Assembly: GCA_038133845.1 (NCBI GenBank)
Contig: JAYPUA010000006.1
Location: 45,433 to 109,432 of the forward strand
Direction of reading: 5' to 3'
Length of the DNA: 64,000 bases
DNA from: JAYPUA01 sp038133845
GTDB lineage: Bacteria; SAR324; NAC60-12
The position numbers and the translations under genes are program-made. The notes beneath the pieces were generated by a model. It saw nothing but the letters and a program-made list of their open reading frames with translations, did not search any database and was not told where the DNA came from. Below, one piece after another: positions 26,998-36,154 of this stretch (position 1 is the first letter of the stretch; each line of letters opens with the position of its first letter).

Positions 26998-29900
26998 GAG
27001 CATACCTTCTCCCGGAAGCCGAGCCATTCTTTGTGCGTGGAGGGTAGCGAAACCAGATCTGACGGGAGGGCAGCAGCTCCTCCAACTCCAATGTCAGGGC
27101 CGGCGCAAAGCGCAGGTTCTCCTCAACGCTGACCGTGACCTCCACGCCATCTTCGGCATGAACCAGAAAGTCCAGCGGCTTCTCTCCGGGGTACTTCTTG
27201 AGGATGTTCCTCAGCAGTCGCAGCTGTTCATCACTCAGTGAGTCCGGATAAAGTTCGAGGGTCAGGCGCTCGGCCTCGTTCATCCGGACATCGCTCAGGC
27301 GCTGGATACGGTCCGGAATCAGGGTCACCTCGTCGTCGCGCTGCACGACCCGTCCGTGAATCAGCAGCGGCTCATCGCTCTCCAGCAACTCGGCGCAGTC
27401 GCCGTAGGTACGCGCATAGACCGGGAATTCCAGGGTCCCCCGGAGGTCTTCAACGCGGACGATGGCAAACTTTTCGGAGTCCTTGTTGAGCCGGACGGTC
27501 TTGTCCACGACAATACCCACTAGCGAAGCGTGTTCGTCGCTGAAGGTCCCATCGAGCAACTCCGCGGTCGTGGTGGCCAGCTGCCGGGCCTCGGCCAGGT
27601 AGCGGTCAAGCGGGTGTCCGGAGACGTAGAACCCGAGGGCCTCTTTCTCCTGCTTGAGCCGCTCTTCGGTAGACCAGTCCCGCAGCTCCGGAAACTCAAG
27701 CCGGGTTTCCGTCGCCCGGGCATCGGACTCGTCCATCAGTTCAAAGAGCGAAACCTGGTTCTCATCCTGATCGCGCTGAAACTCCTGGGCCAGGTGCATC
27801 GCCATGTCCAGCACGGCAAAAAGCTGGGCGCGGTTGGTGTGGAGCGAATCGAAAGCGCCACACTTGACCAGCGTCTCCAGCATGCGCTTGTTCAGACGAC
27901 CCAGGTCCACGGTCTTCAAGAACTCCATGAAGTCTGTTAGCGCCCCCTTCTCCCGGACCTCCAGGATGGCATCCACGGCGTGTCCTCCCACGTTCTTGAC
28001 AGCGTTCAGCCCGAAGCGCACCGCGAGCACCCTGGCCTCGCGTCCCAACCACTCGGTCAGTCCGTCCGGAAGCGTCTCCGAGCCCTGACGCCGGAGCTCC
28101 CGGAAAAACTCGTCTGCCTGCTCGAACTCGCGCTCTCGGAGGATCTGCAAGGCCCGTTTCCAGGTCTCCCGGACGGCATCCTCAAGGCCGGACCAGTCCC
28201 GGTCAAAGTGAGTCAGCGTCCGTCGGGTGACCTTGTACCCGAGGGGGGAGACGGTGAAGGCCTTGCCGCTGTGGTTCACATCGGGAGGCAGCACGGGGAT
28301 GCTCATCTCCTTGCACTCGCCGATGAAGTTGACCACCTTCTCCGGTGAGCCCATCGCGCCATTGAGCAAGGCGGCCATGAACTCCACCGGGTAGTGGGCC
28401 TTGAGGTAGGCGGTCTGGTAGGAGATCAGCCCGTAGGCAACCGTGTGAGATTTGTTGAAGCCGTACCCGGAGAAGTAGTCGATCAGGTCGAAGATTTCAT
28501 TGGCCTTCTCCTGCGGGGTGGTGTTGGCGGGACACTTCTCCACAAACTCCGGGTTGGCCAGGCAACCGTCCACAAACTTGGCACGCTGCTCGGCAAGGAC
28601 CTCCACGATCTTCTTGCCGATCGCCCGTCGGAGCAGGTCGGCCTGTCCGAGAGTGAACCCGGCGAGCACCTGCACGCCCTGCATGATCTGCTCTTGGTAC
28701 ACCATCACTCCGTAGGTCTCCTTGAGGATCGGCTCCATCAGGGGGTGGGGGTAGACGACCTTCTTGCGCCCGTGCTTGCACTGGACAAAGTCGTCGACCA
28801 TCCCGGAACCGAGCGGTCCGGGGCGATAGAGCGCGAGGATGGCGACAATGTCCTCGAAGCAACTTGGACGCATGTCGGCGAGCAGACGCTTCATCCCGGA
28901 AGACTCGACCTGAAACACTCCGGTTGTGTCGGCCTTGCAAAGCAGCTCGAAGGCCAGCGGGTCGTCCATGGAGATCCGGTCCAGGTCCAGCCGCTGCGAC
29001 TCCGGACGCTCCGCATTGAGGAGGTCCAGGGTCTGGTCGATGTTGGAGAGGTTGAGCAGCCCGAGGAAGTCGAACTTCACGGCCCCCTGGTCTTCGGCCC
29101 ACTTCATGGTGTACTGCGACTGCAACTCCCCTTCGCGTCCGGTACACACGGGCATGACTTCCCGGATGTCCTGATCCATGATGATCACCCCGGCCGCGTG
29201 AGTCCCAAGGTGTGTGTTCAGATTCTCCAGCTTGAGGCTCAGGCCGATCAGCCGCTGTTCGTTTTCCGTCCCCTCCCGGGCCATCCGGGCCAACTCGGGC
29301 TCCTTCTTGAGCGCATCGTCGAGGGCAATGTTCAACTCATTCGGAACCAGCTTGGCGATCTTGTCTGCCTCGGAGTAGGGAAAGTCCAACACCCGCGCGA
29401 CGCCCCGGACCACGGCCTTGGCCTTGAGGGAGCCGAAGGTGGCGATCTGGCAGACGTTCTGCTCGCCATAGTGCTGCCGGACGTACTCGATCACGCTGTC
29501 GCGCCCCTCAACATCAAAGTCGATGTCGAAATCCGGCATCGAGATGCGGTCCGGGTTGAGGAAGCGCTCAAAGAGCAACCCGTAGCGCAAGGGGTCCACA
29601 TCCGTGATGCGGAGTGAGTAGGCCACCAGCGATCCGGCTCCGGAACCGCGTCCCGGACCGACCGACACGCCGTGATTCTTGGCCCAGTTGATGAAGTCCG
29701 CAACGATCAGAAAGTAGCCCGGAAACTTCATCGAGATGATGATCTCCAGCTCGAACTTCAGCCGCGCATCGTAGGGCTGCCGGAACTCCTCAAACGAGTC
29801 CGTCGGGTGATAGAGCTCATAGAGCAGTGAGAGCCGCTTCTCCAAGCCCTCCTGGGCCTCCTTCTCTAGCCACGAGTCAAGCGTATACTGCTGGGGGATC

Positions 29901-30757
29901 TCGAAATTCGGCAGGAAGTACTGTTTGTTGAACAGGTCGACCTCGCAGCGCTCGGCAATGGCCTGAGTGTTGGTGAGCGCCTCCTCCGGAAGTCCGGCAA
30001 GCGCCTCGCGCATCTGCTCCTCGGTCCGGAGAAACCGCTCCGGCGGAAACTGTGGGGGGACGTCGGAATCCGTCACGCGCCGCTGCTGCCCCATCAGCCA
30101 GAGGATGTACTGGGCCTCGGCCTCGTCCGGGTCGAGGTAGAAACAGTCGTTGGTTCCAAGGAGCGGAATGCCCAGCTCCTGCGCCAACGCCACGACTTGA
30201 GCATTCAGAGACGGCTGCTCTGGACGCCCGGTGTTCTGCACCTCCAGGAAGAAGCCCCCTGCATACAGCTCCTGATACCACTTTGCGAGGCAGCGAGCCT
30301 CCTCCTGCCGTCCGTTCAGGAGGCGTTGACCGATTTCGCTCTCGATGCTCCCGCTGAAGGCGATCAGGCCTTGGGCGTGCTGTTCCAGTAGGCTGTGGTC
30401 GAGGTGAGGCACTCCCTTGAGCTTACCTTGGGTGAACCCGAGGCTGGAGAGGTAGGTCAGGCTCTGGTAGCCCTCACGGTTTTCACAAAGCAGGTTCAGC
30501 GCACAGCTCTGCACCTTGGGAGAGTCCTGGTGCTCGTCCAGACGGCCTTCCACCACCCAGGCGCCCAGGCCCAGAATCGGCTTCAGTCCGGCTCCGCGCA
30601 GAGCGTGGTGAAACTCGACCGCACCGTACATGTTCCCGTGATCCGTGATCGCACAGGACTCGAATCCGCGCTCCTGAAGGACCTTGACCAACTTCTTGAC
30701 GCGGATTGCGCCTTCGAGCAAGGAGTACTGCGTGTGCAGGTGGAGGTGGCTGAACAT
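26987..30757 (-). CDS. dnaE: DNA polymerase III alpha subunit
   Basis: 1256 aa, the replicative polymerase. The N-terminal PHP domain opens with FSHLHLHTQYSLLEGAIRVK and ITDHGNMYG. The palm carries the catalytic acidic residues in MPDFDIDFDVEGRD (about 405-415), and GPGRGSGAGSLVAYSL is a conserved nucleotide-binding region. An internal sliding-clamp motif, QVSLF, is at residues 1001-1005. A tRNA-anticodon-type OB domain lies near 1060-1140. argH lies 20 nt upstream and the GNAT gene overlaps the end. Confidence 0.97.
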   Translation of the reverse strand: MFSHLHLHTQYSLLEGAIRVKKLVKVLQERGFESCAITDHGNMYGAVEFHHALRGAGLKPILGLGAWVVEGRLDEHQDSPKVQSCALNLLCENREGYQSLTYLSSLGFTQGKLKGVPHLDHSLLEQHAQGLIAFSGSIESEIGQRLLNGRQEEARCLAKWYQELYAGGFFLEVQNTGRPEQPSLNAQVVALAQELGIPLLGTNDCFYLDPDEAEAQYILWLMGQQRRVTDSDVPPQFPPERFLRTEEQMREALAGLPEEALTNTQAIAERCEVDLFNKQYFLPNFEIPQQYTLDSWLEKEAQEGLEKRLSLLYELYHPTDSFEEFRQPYDARLKFELEIIISMKFPGYFLIVADFINWAKNHGVSVGPGRGSGAGSLVAYSLRITDVDPLRYGLLFERFLNPDRISMPDFDIDFDVEGRDSVIEYVRQHYGEQNVCQIATFGSLKAKAVVRGVARVLDFPYSEADKIAKLVPNELNIALDDALKKEPELARMAREGTENEQRLIGLSLKLENLNTHLGTHAAGVIIMDQDIREVMPVCTGREGELQSQYTMKWAEDQGAVKFDFLGLLNLSNIDQTLDLLNAERPESQRLDLDRISMDDPLAFELLCKADTTGVFQVESSGMKRLLADMRPSCFEDIVAILALYRPGPLGSGMVDDFVQCKHGRKKVVYPHPLMEPILKETYGVMVYQEQIMQGVQVLAGFTLGQADLLRRAIGKKIVEVLAEQRAKFVDGCLANPEFVEKCPANTTPQEKANEIFDLIDYFSGYGFNKSHTVAYGLISYQTAYLKAHYPVEFMAALLNGAMGSPEKVVNFIGECKEMSIPVLPPDVNHSGKAFTVSPLGYKVTRRTLTHFDRDWSGLEDAVRETWKRALQILREREFEQADEFFRELRRQGSETLPDGLTEWLGREARVLAVRFGLNAVKNVGGHAVDAILEVREKGALTDFMEFLKTVDLGRLNKRMLETLVKCGAFDSLHTNRAQLFAVLDMAMHLAQEFQRDQDENQVSLFELMDESDARATETRLEFPELRDWSTEERLKQEKEALGFYVSGHPLDRYLAEARQLATTTAELLDGTFSDEHASLVGIVVDKTVRLNKDSEKFAIVRVEDLRGTLEFPVYARTYGDCAELLESDEPLLIHGRVVQRDDEVTLIPDRIQRLSDVRMNEAERLTLELYPDSLSDEQLRLLRNILKKYPGEKPLDFLVHAEDGVEVTVSVEENLRFAPALTLELEELLPSRQIWFRYPPRTKNGSASGRRYAHAA

Positions 30758-30777
30758 AGGCTCTGAACGTCGGTTGC

Positions 30778-32280
30778 TTACTCGGGAACAGGATGGTTGC
30801 GGCAGCGTTCACGAGCCGTGGAGATGCGCTGCTTCTGTACGGAGGCGCCTTCCTGGAAGCCTTGAAGCTGCTGCCGCATGGCCTGCGCTTGTGCACGGAC
30901 CTGCTCTGGTGCCGGACTCCCCAGGTGTTGCCGTTCCGCCAGCAGGCGTACCGGGTCTTGCAGGCGCTCGAAGTCGGCCTGCGGGACAAGCTCCGGACGT
31001 CCAGACTCCTGCAACGCCTGCTGCAGGGCAGAGTAGGTGATGCGTGTCTCCGGTTCCGAGAGCCGCACCGCTTTGGCGAGCACGTTGTAGCACTCTCGGA
31101 AGGGCAGCCCGAGTTCACGGGCCAGCCAGTCAGCGAGATCCACGGCGTTCATGAAGCCCACCTCGCACTGTGCCCGCATCTGCTCCGGTTGCACCTGCAG
31201 GGTCTGAAAGACTCCGGTGAGCAGCTCCGGAGCCTCTTCGCATTCACGGATCAGGTCCAGAATCAGGTACTTGGTGGCCTGTGTATCGCGGTTGTAGCCG
31301 CTCAGTCCGCCCTTCTGGATGCCGAGCAGGCTCATCAGGTAGCCGTGAGCCAGCGAGGCCTTGGACTTGATCACCTCAGCAAAGTCCGGGTTCTTCTTCT
31401 GCGGCATGATGGAAGAGCCGGTGACAAAGGCGTCGTCAATGCGCACCATCCCGGAGTAGGGCAGGCTGAGGACGATCAGGTCCTGCGCGACAACGCTCAG
31501 CCGGTTCATGAGCATCGCCAGGCTCTGAGCCAACTGGGCCTCGTTCTCCCAGCGTGCGGTAATGCAGTCCAGAGTGTTCAGCTCAACCTGCTCAAAAGCG
31601 AGCAGCTCCGTGGTGAACTGCCGATCCAACGGCCAGGAGGTCCCGAACGATGCGGCAGCCCCCAGCGGGTTCCGGTTGACCAGCGACACCGCAAGCTGTA
31701 GGCGCTCCAGATCTCGGAGCAGCCCTTGGGCGTAGGAGCACAGCCAGTGCCCCCAGGTGGTGATCATGGCCGGCTGATAATGCGTGAACCCGGGCATCAC
31801 CGTGTGGACGTGCGCTTCGGCGAGCGTGAGGAGCGTCTCGACGAGCTGACTCACGGAGGTCTTCATCTGGAGCCCAACATCGCGCAGATACATCCGGATG
31901 TCACAGGCGGTCTGGTCGTTGCGGCTCCGTCCGATGTGCATCCGACCTCCGGCCTCTGCCCCCTGAGTCTCTGTGACAAAAGCCTCGACGTTGATGTGAA
32001 CGTCCTCCTTGGCCGGGTCAAGGCGAAAGGCTCCGGCCGCATGCAATTGCTCCAGCTCCCGGAGTCCCGCCAGAATTCCGCGCAGGGCCTCCGAGGGAAT
32101 CAGCCCCTGCCGATGGAGCATGATGGAGTGCGCCCGGTTCGTCCACAGGTCGTAGGGGATGAGGACCTCGTCGGCCATCGGCAGCGGCTGGACGTCGCGT
32201 CCGGCACAGAAGAGGACGTTCGTTTCGGCAGGGGGTCGGCTGAGGTGACTTCCCCAGACCTGAGACTTGGGTTGGGACAT
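30778..32280 (-). CDS. argH: Argininosuccinate lyase
   Basis: 500 aa from the ATG at 32280; an in-frame ATG at 32325 would add 15 residues and neither has a clear ribosome site. It splits argininosuccinate into arginine and fumarate. The fumarase-superfamily signature GSSIMPQKKNPD holds the catalytic Ser loop; HIGRSRNDQ and TVMPGFTHYQPA are also diagnostic. It is the usual length plus about 35 C-terminal residues. It lies 20 nt upstream of dnaE, an uncommon pairing. Confidence 0.95.
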   Translation of the reverse strand: MSQPKSQVWGSHLSRPPAETNVLFCAGRDVQPLPMADEVLIPYDLWTNRAHSIMLHRQGLIPSEALRGILAGLRELEQLHAAGAFRLDPAKEDVHINVEAFVTETQGAEAGGRMHIGRSRNDQTACDIRMYLRDVGLQMKTSVSQLVETLLTLAEAHVHTVMPGFTHYQPAMITTWGHWLCSYAQGLLRDLERLQLAVSLVNRNPLGAAASFGTSWPLDRQFTTELLAFEQVELNTLDCITARWENEAQLAQSLAMLMNRLSVVAQDLIVLSLPYSGMVRIDDAFVTGSSIMPQKKNPDFAEVIKSKASLAHGYLMSLLGIQKGGLSGYNRDTQATKYLILDLIRECEEAPELLTGVFQTLQVQPEQMRAQCEVGFMNAVDLADWLARELGLPFRECYNVLAKAVRLSEPETRITYSALQQALQESGRPELVPQADFERLQDPVRLLAERQHLGSPAPEQVRAQAQAMRQQLQGFQEGASVQKQRISTARERCRNHPVPE

Positions 32281-32425
32281 GCGGTGTTTGCTCAAAAGTT
32301 CGGCCCAGAGTCGTTCTGGAGGCATGCAGGTGATGCGAGCCAGCATGCGCAATTGCTGGAAAAGTTGCAAACGGATGAGCGACTGGGGCCGGAAGCAGGA
32401 GGCCTGACCTGCTGGAGTCCGATGT

Positions 32426-33343
32426 TCAGAACAGGTCCATCTGCCGGGGTTCCTGCTCGCCCGGGAAGGCGGGAAGCTCTGGAAGTGTCGGGAGGTGGCG
32501 GCAGAGGTCTTGGTGGAAGGTCCGGGCCAGGGCGGGGGCGGTGACGTCTCCGGGAGTGTGAATGAAGCACCACGGGGTGAGGCCCTCGCTGAGCCAGCGC
32601 GCCACCCGCTGGGCCCAGCGTTCCAGCGCCTCATGGTTTCGCGCGTCCTCAAGATGCCCCACGAAGCGAACCAGCGCGAAGTCTGTGGTGACGGAGTCCC
32701 GGAAAGGGACCCCCGGCTTCTTGCGCTGTGCCTCCTGCGTCACCGCATCGGTGGCCTCGCTGGCAAAAAGCTCTGTTGTGTCGAAGACTGCACGGGCGAC
32801 CTGGTGCTTGTGCAGCACCTCCTCCAGGCGCTGCTCGGCCTCTCCTTGGCGGAAGAACTCCGGATGCCGGACTTCCACGGCATAGCGGAAGCCTCCCGGG
32901 AGCCCCCGAAGGAACCGCTCCAGCACCCCGAGCGCGTCCGGACCGAACGCGGCAGAGAGTTGTAGAAAGAGCGGCCCAAGGCGCTCCTCAAGAGGTGCGA
33001 AGGTCCGGAAGAACAGCGCCTGCTCTTCTTCCACGTGCCGGAGCCTCAGTTCGTGCGAGATGCGCTTGGGAAACTTGAGGCAGAAGCGAAAACCTTCGGG
33101 AGTCTCCTCGTGCCAGCGCTGGACAAGTTCTGGACGAGGCAGGGCATAGAAGGTGGTGTTTCCTTCAACCGTGTTGAAGACGGAAGCGTAGTGCCCCAGG
33201 AATTCGGCAGAGGATGCTCTTTGCGGAAAGAGGCTCCCACGCCAGTCGGTATTGGCCCACTCCGGACAACCGAGGAAGACTTTGGGAGTTGATGAGCCCT
33301 CCTCGTCCAGATCTGCAAAAAGGGAGAGTTGCTCTGGAGGCAT
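32426..33343 (-). CDS. DUF72 (YecE-like) protein with clamp-binding motifs
   Basis: 305 aa. It has the DUF72 TIM-barrel-like sequence: VFLGCPEWANTDWRGSLFP, FNTVEGNTTFYALP, FCLKFPKRISHELRL and YAVEVRHPEFF. The biochemical role of the family is not established. The N-terminus reads MPPEQLSLFADL, in which QLSLF (residues 5-9) is the bacterial sliding-clamp-binding consensus, and the chain ends in QMDLF (301-305), a second near match. It lies upstream of argH and dnaE on the same strand. Confidence 0.85.
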   Translation of the reverse strand: MPPEQLSLFADLDEEGSSTPKVFLGCPEWANTDWRGSLFPQRASSAEFLGHYASVFNTVEGNTTFYALPRPELVQRWHEETPEGFRFCLKFPKRISHELRLRHVEEEQALFFRTFAPLEERLGPLFLQLSAAFGPDALGVLERFLRGLPGGFRYAVEVRHPEFFRQGEAEQRLEEVLHKHQVARAVFDTTELFASEATDAVTQEAQRKKPGVPFRDSVTTDFALVRFVGHLEDARNHEALERWAQRVARWLSEGLTPWCFIHTPGDVTAPALARTFHQDLCRHLPTLPELPAFPGEQEPRQMDLF

Positions 33344-33388
33344 GGCACATCCAGAAGTGAAAGACAGGCGAGATTCCGGAGAAACCGG

Positions 33389-33584
33389 TTAGTGCTTGCT
33401 GGAGAATTTCAGGGAGAAGCCGATGTTGTAGTTCTTGGTTGGGAACTCGTANNNNNNNNNNNNNNNNNNNNNNNNNNNNNNNNNNNNNNNNNNNNNNNNN
33501 NNNNNNNNNNNNNNNNNNNNNNNNNNNNNNNNNNNNNNNNNNNNNNNNNNNGAAAAGGAAGAGAACGAAGGCCCTTTTGCTCAT
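33389..33584 (-). CDS. Exported, probable outer-membrane beta-barrel protein, interrupted by gap
   Basis: Two coding ends face each other across the gap. At 33584-33552 an ATG begins MSKRAFVLFLF, the start of a signal peptide. At 33451-33389 a frame runs out of the gap as YEFPTKNYNIGFSLKFSSKH and stops; the alternating aromatic strand at the end is typical of a porin-type C-terminus. The simplest reading is one gene whose body is missing. Two genes are possible. The promoter at 33645-33671 nearly copies the flagellin promoter, which suggests co-regulation with motility. Confidence 0.6.
33452..33551. other. Assembly gap (100 N) inside a gene
   Basis: Exactly 100 N of unknown real length. The coding ends on both sides show that most of an exported protein gene is missing. 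Stretch 33344-33724 otherwise holds only that gene's ends and its promoter region. Confidence 0.95.
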
Positions 33585-33644
33585 GGGACAATCTCGATGG
33601 AGAATGAAGCAAATACCCCAATTGTTGTGAGGTGCTTGTCTCCC

Positions 33645-33671
33645 TTTTCGGCAAAACTAGCGAAAACTTTA
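33645..33671 (-). promoter_or_regulatory. Sigma-28-like promoter upstream of the gapped outer-membrane gene
   Basis: On the minus strand TAAAGTTT (33671-33664), 11 nt, then GCCGAAAA (33652-33645). The consensus is TAAAGTTT-N11-GCCGATAA, so there is one mismatch. The next 11 nt, GGGAGACAAGC, are identical to those after the flagellin promoter at 57327. The distance to the ATG at 33584 is about 60 nt, similar to flagellin. Confidence 0.7.
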
Positions 33672-33724
33672 GAATTTCCAGATTCTTGGCATCATCAAGA
33701 GCAAAAAACACAGGCCTGATGGGT

Positions 33725-35680
33725 TCAGGCTACCTGCTGTCCAGCGCGTCGGTTGAGGAAGAACACGAGCGCGATGGCAGCGACTCCTGCGGCTTCAACC
33801 GGGATCTGTGGCCAGAACACAGCGACCACCCCGGGAACAAGTAGCAGGCGCTGCCAGTGCGGGAGTGGAGCCCAGAGAAAGCCTTCCAGCACGGCAGCAA
33901 AGGCGACCAGCGCGAGGATGGCGATGAAGCCGTTCCAGAGGACCAACAGCAACGGACCTCCGAGGATGATGACCTCGTTGTAGACCATGAACAGCGGGAT
34001 GAGGTAGAGCCCCTTGGCAAACTTCCACGCCTGAACGCTGGTCTCCATGGGGCTGGAGCCCGCAATCGCTGCCCCGGCAAATCCGGCGAGGGCAACCGGC
34101 GGGGTCACGTTGGAGTCCTGGGAGTACCAGAAGACGACCAGGTGAGCGATCAGCAAGGGGACGCCGAATTCGGTCGTCAAAGCCGGACCGACCAGGATGA
34201 TCAGGACGATGTAGGCTGCGGTCACCGGCAGGCCCATGCCTAGAACCAGGCTGGCGATGATCACGAGAAAGAGGGCAATGAACAGGTTGCCTCCCGAGAG
34301 CGCCATCATCATTGCAGAGAATTTGAGGCCAAGTCCGGTTAGCCCGACCACACCCACAATGATCCCTGCAACAGCGCAGGCCATGGAGACGGCGATAGCG
34401 TTTCGGGCTCCGAGCTCCAGCGCCTGGAGAGTCAAGGCGGTGCCGCGTCGTGTCAGCCTCCAGAACTCCAGGAGGCTTGGGGCTCCGGAGAAGAAGTGCC
34501 AGAGCGCCCGACCTGCAGCCGCGACCATGATGGAGAGGATTGTATAGAACCCGACACGCATCGGAGAGTATCCACCAACCAGCAGCCAGGTGAGCAGCCC
34601 AAGTGGCAGGAGGAAGTGCCAGCCCTCCAGCATCACGGTGCGCAGGCGTGGTAGTTCCTCCTCCGAGAGCCCCTGCATCCCCTGCTTCACTGCGGCAATG
34701 TGAACCAGCAGGTAGACTGCGCCAAAGTAGAGAAAGGCCGGGAAGATGGAGACCAGGACGATGTGAATGTAGGGCGTCTGGGTGAATTCGCTCATCAGGA
34801 ACGCTCCGGCACCCATCAGTGGCGGCATGATCTGTCCTCCGGTAGACGCGGCAGCCTCAATGCCTCCGGCCTGGGCCGGGCGGTAGCCCAGACGCTTCAT
34901 CAGCGGAATGGTGAAGGCTCCGGTGGTGACAACGTTCGCGATTGCAGATCCGGAGATGGAGCCCATTCCGGCCGAGGCGATGATCGCCGCCTTGGCCGGG
35001 CCTCCCCGCTGACGTCCGGTCGTGGCGTAGGCCAGGTCGATGAAGAACTTCCCGGCGCCTGTAACCTCCAGAAATGCTCCGAAGAGGACAAAGACGAAGA
35101 TGAAGGTCGAGGCCACGCCCAGGGGAATCCCGAAGATCCCTTCGGCTCCGAGCGTGAGTTGATTGGCCAGGCGATCGAGGGAGTAGCCCCGGTGGTTGAG
35201 AATTCCGGGGAGCCACTCGGCCAGCCATGGGAACTCGCCTTTGCGTCCGGCAAACCCGTAGGCGATGAAGACCGCCGCGATCAATGTCATGCCCAGCCCC
35301 ACGGCACGTCTTGCGGCCTCAAGCACCAGGAGGGTGGTGATGATCCCCACGATGACGTCGATCTGTCTGGGGAAGATCGCGTTGGCGATGGTGTCGATGT
35401 TCAGCGGCAGCCAGAGCCCGACCAGGATGCCTCCGGCGGCCAGAACTCCGTCCAGCAGCCACTCCAGCACGCTCCGGGGACGATCCGGACCGGACACAGG
35501 GTAGACCAGAAAGCAGAGGACGAGGACGAACCCCAGGTGAATCGGGCGCTGGAAGAAGAGCCCCAGCGGCTGCACCCCGGCAGCGTAGAGTTGAAACAGG
35601 GAGAGGGCAACACCGACCGAGGCGATCAGCCGGGCAACAAGAACAGGCTGTGAGGGGGAGCGTTCGCTTGAATCAGGCAT
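33725..35680 (-). CDS. TRAP transporter fused permease (4TM/12TM, TAXI type)
   Basis: 651 aa with about 17 hydrophobic segments. It joins the small (DctQ-like) and large (DctM-like) TRAP membrane subunits in one chain. The DctM part shows GPAKAAIIASAGMGSISGSA, GGQIMPPLMGAGAFLMSEF and MGLPVTAAYIVL. With the TAXI binding protein at 36151 it should import a carboxylate or amino acid using the ion gradient. It starts directly after the DUF1850 stop codon, so the three genes form one operon. Confidence 0.93.
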   Translation of the reverse strand: MPDSSERSPSQPVLVARLIASVGVALSLFQLYAAGVQPLGLFFQRPIHLGFVLVLCFLVYPVSGPDRPRSVLEWLLDGVLAAGGILVGLWLPLNIDTIANAIFPRQIDVIVGIITTLLVLEAARRAVGLGMTLIAAVFIAYGFAGRKGEFPWLAEWLPGILNHRGYSLDRLANQLTLGAEGIFGIPLGVASTFIFVFVLFGAFLEVTGAGKFFIDLAYATTGRQRGGPAKAAIIASAGMGSISGSAIANVVTTGAFTIPLMKRLGYRPAQAGGIEAAASTGGQIMPPLMGAGAFLMSEFTQTPYIHIVLVSIFPAFLYFGAVYLLVHIAAVKQGMQGLSEEELPRLRTVMLEGWHFLLPLGLLTWLLVGGYSPMRVGFYTILSIMVAAAGRALWHFFSGAPSLLEFWRLTRRGTALTLQALELGARNAIAVSMACAVAGIIVGVVGLTGLGLKFSAMMMALSGGNLFIALFLVIIASLVLGMGLPVTAAYIVLIILVGPALTTEFGVPLLIAHLVVFWYSQDSNVTPPVALAGFAGAAIAGSSPMETSVQAWKFAKGLYLIPLFMVYNEVIILGGPLLLVLWNGFIAILALVAFAAVLEGFLWAPLPHWQRLLLVPGVVAVFWPQIPVEAAGVAAIALVFFLNRRAGQQVA

Positions 35681-36154
35681 TCAATCCTCTTCCGGCTCAA
35701 GGGCGATCTTGACTCTCGCACGTTCCGCCAGAGCGGACAGGGACATTTCGCGGTCCGGAGTCCGGAGTCGGTGGTTGACTTTTGGGCCTCCCGGGCGGAG
35801 GACATAGGCGTTTCCCGGGACGGGCTCGTCCAGCGCCTCAATCCAGTAACCTCCATTCCCGTCGGAGACCTGACGTCCGCGACCCGGGATGTGATCCAGC
35901 CCGGCGGCGAAGTCCGGCAGGTGCGAGCGGACCAAGACCATTCTCCCGGAACGGTTCTCGTAGCAGTCTTCGACCTCGAAGCCCTGTACCGAGTGGTTCC
36001 AGAGGATGGACCAGCCCTGCCCTTCAGCGATGGAGAACCGGGCCAGCAATTGGCCGGTCTCCATCAGCCGCACACTCAGCAGTGCTGCATGAGTCAAATG
36101 GGTTGAAGACAAAAGGAGCAGAGCCAGCAGCCCTCCCCCTTTCAGGAAAGTCAC
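35681..36154 (-). CDS. DUF1850 protein of the TRAP-TAXI operon
   Basis: 157 aa with a cleavable signal (MTFLKGGGLLALLLLSSTHL, then THA). It matches DUF1850: FSIAEGQGWSILWNHSVQGF, then a DCYE segment and a FAAGLDHIPGRGR loop. Members usually sit beside TAXI-type TRAP systems and are thought to be periplasmic accessory factors, without proven function. The start overlaps the stop of the TAXI gene by 4 nt and the stop abuts the permease start. Confidence 0.85.
   Translation of the reverse strand: MTFLKGGGLLALLLLSSTHLTHAALLSVRLMETGQLLARFSIAEGQGWSILWNHSVQGFEVEDCYENRSGRMVLVRSHLPDFAAGLDHIPGRGRQVSDGNGGYWIEALDEPVPGNAYVLRPGGPKVNHRLRTPDREMSLSALAERARVKIALEPEED

Noticed and set aside
28394..29617. 407-codon open frame on the plus strand
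   Set aside because: Antisense to the conserved polymerase core of dnaE.
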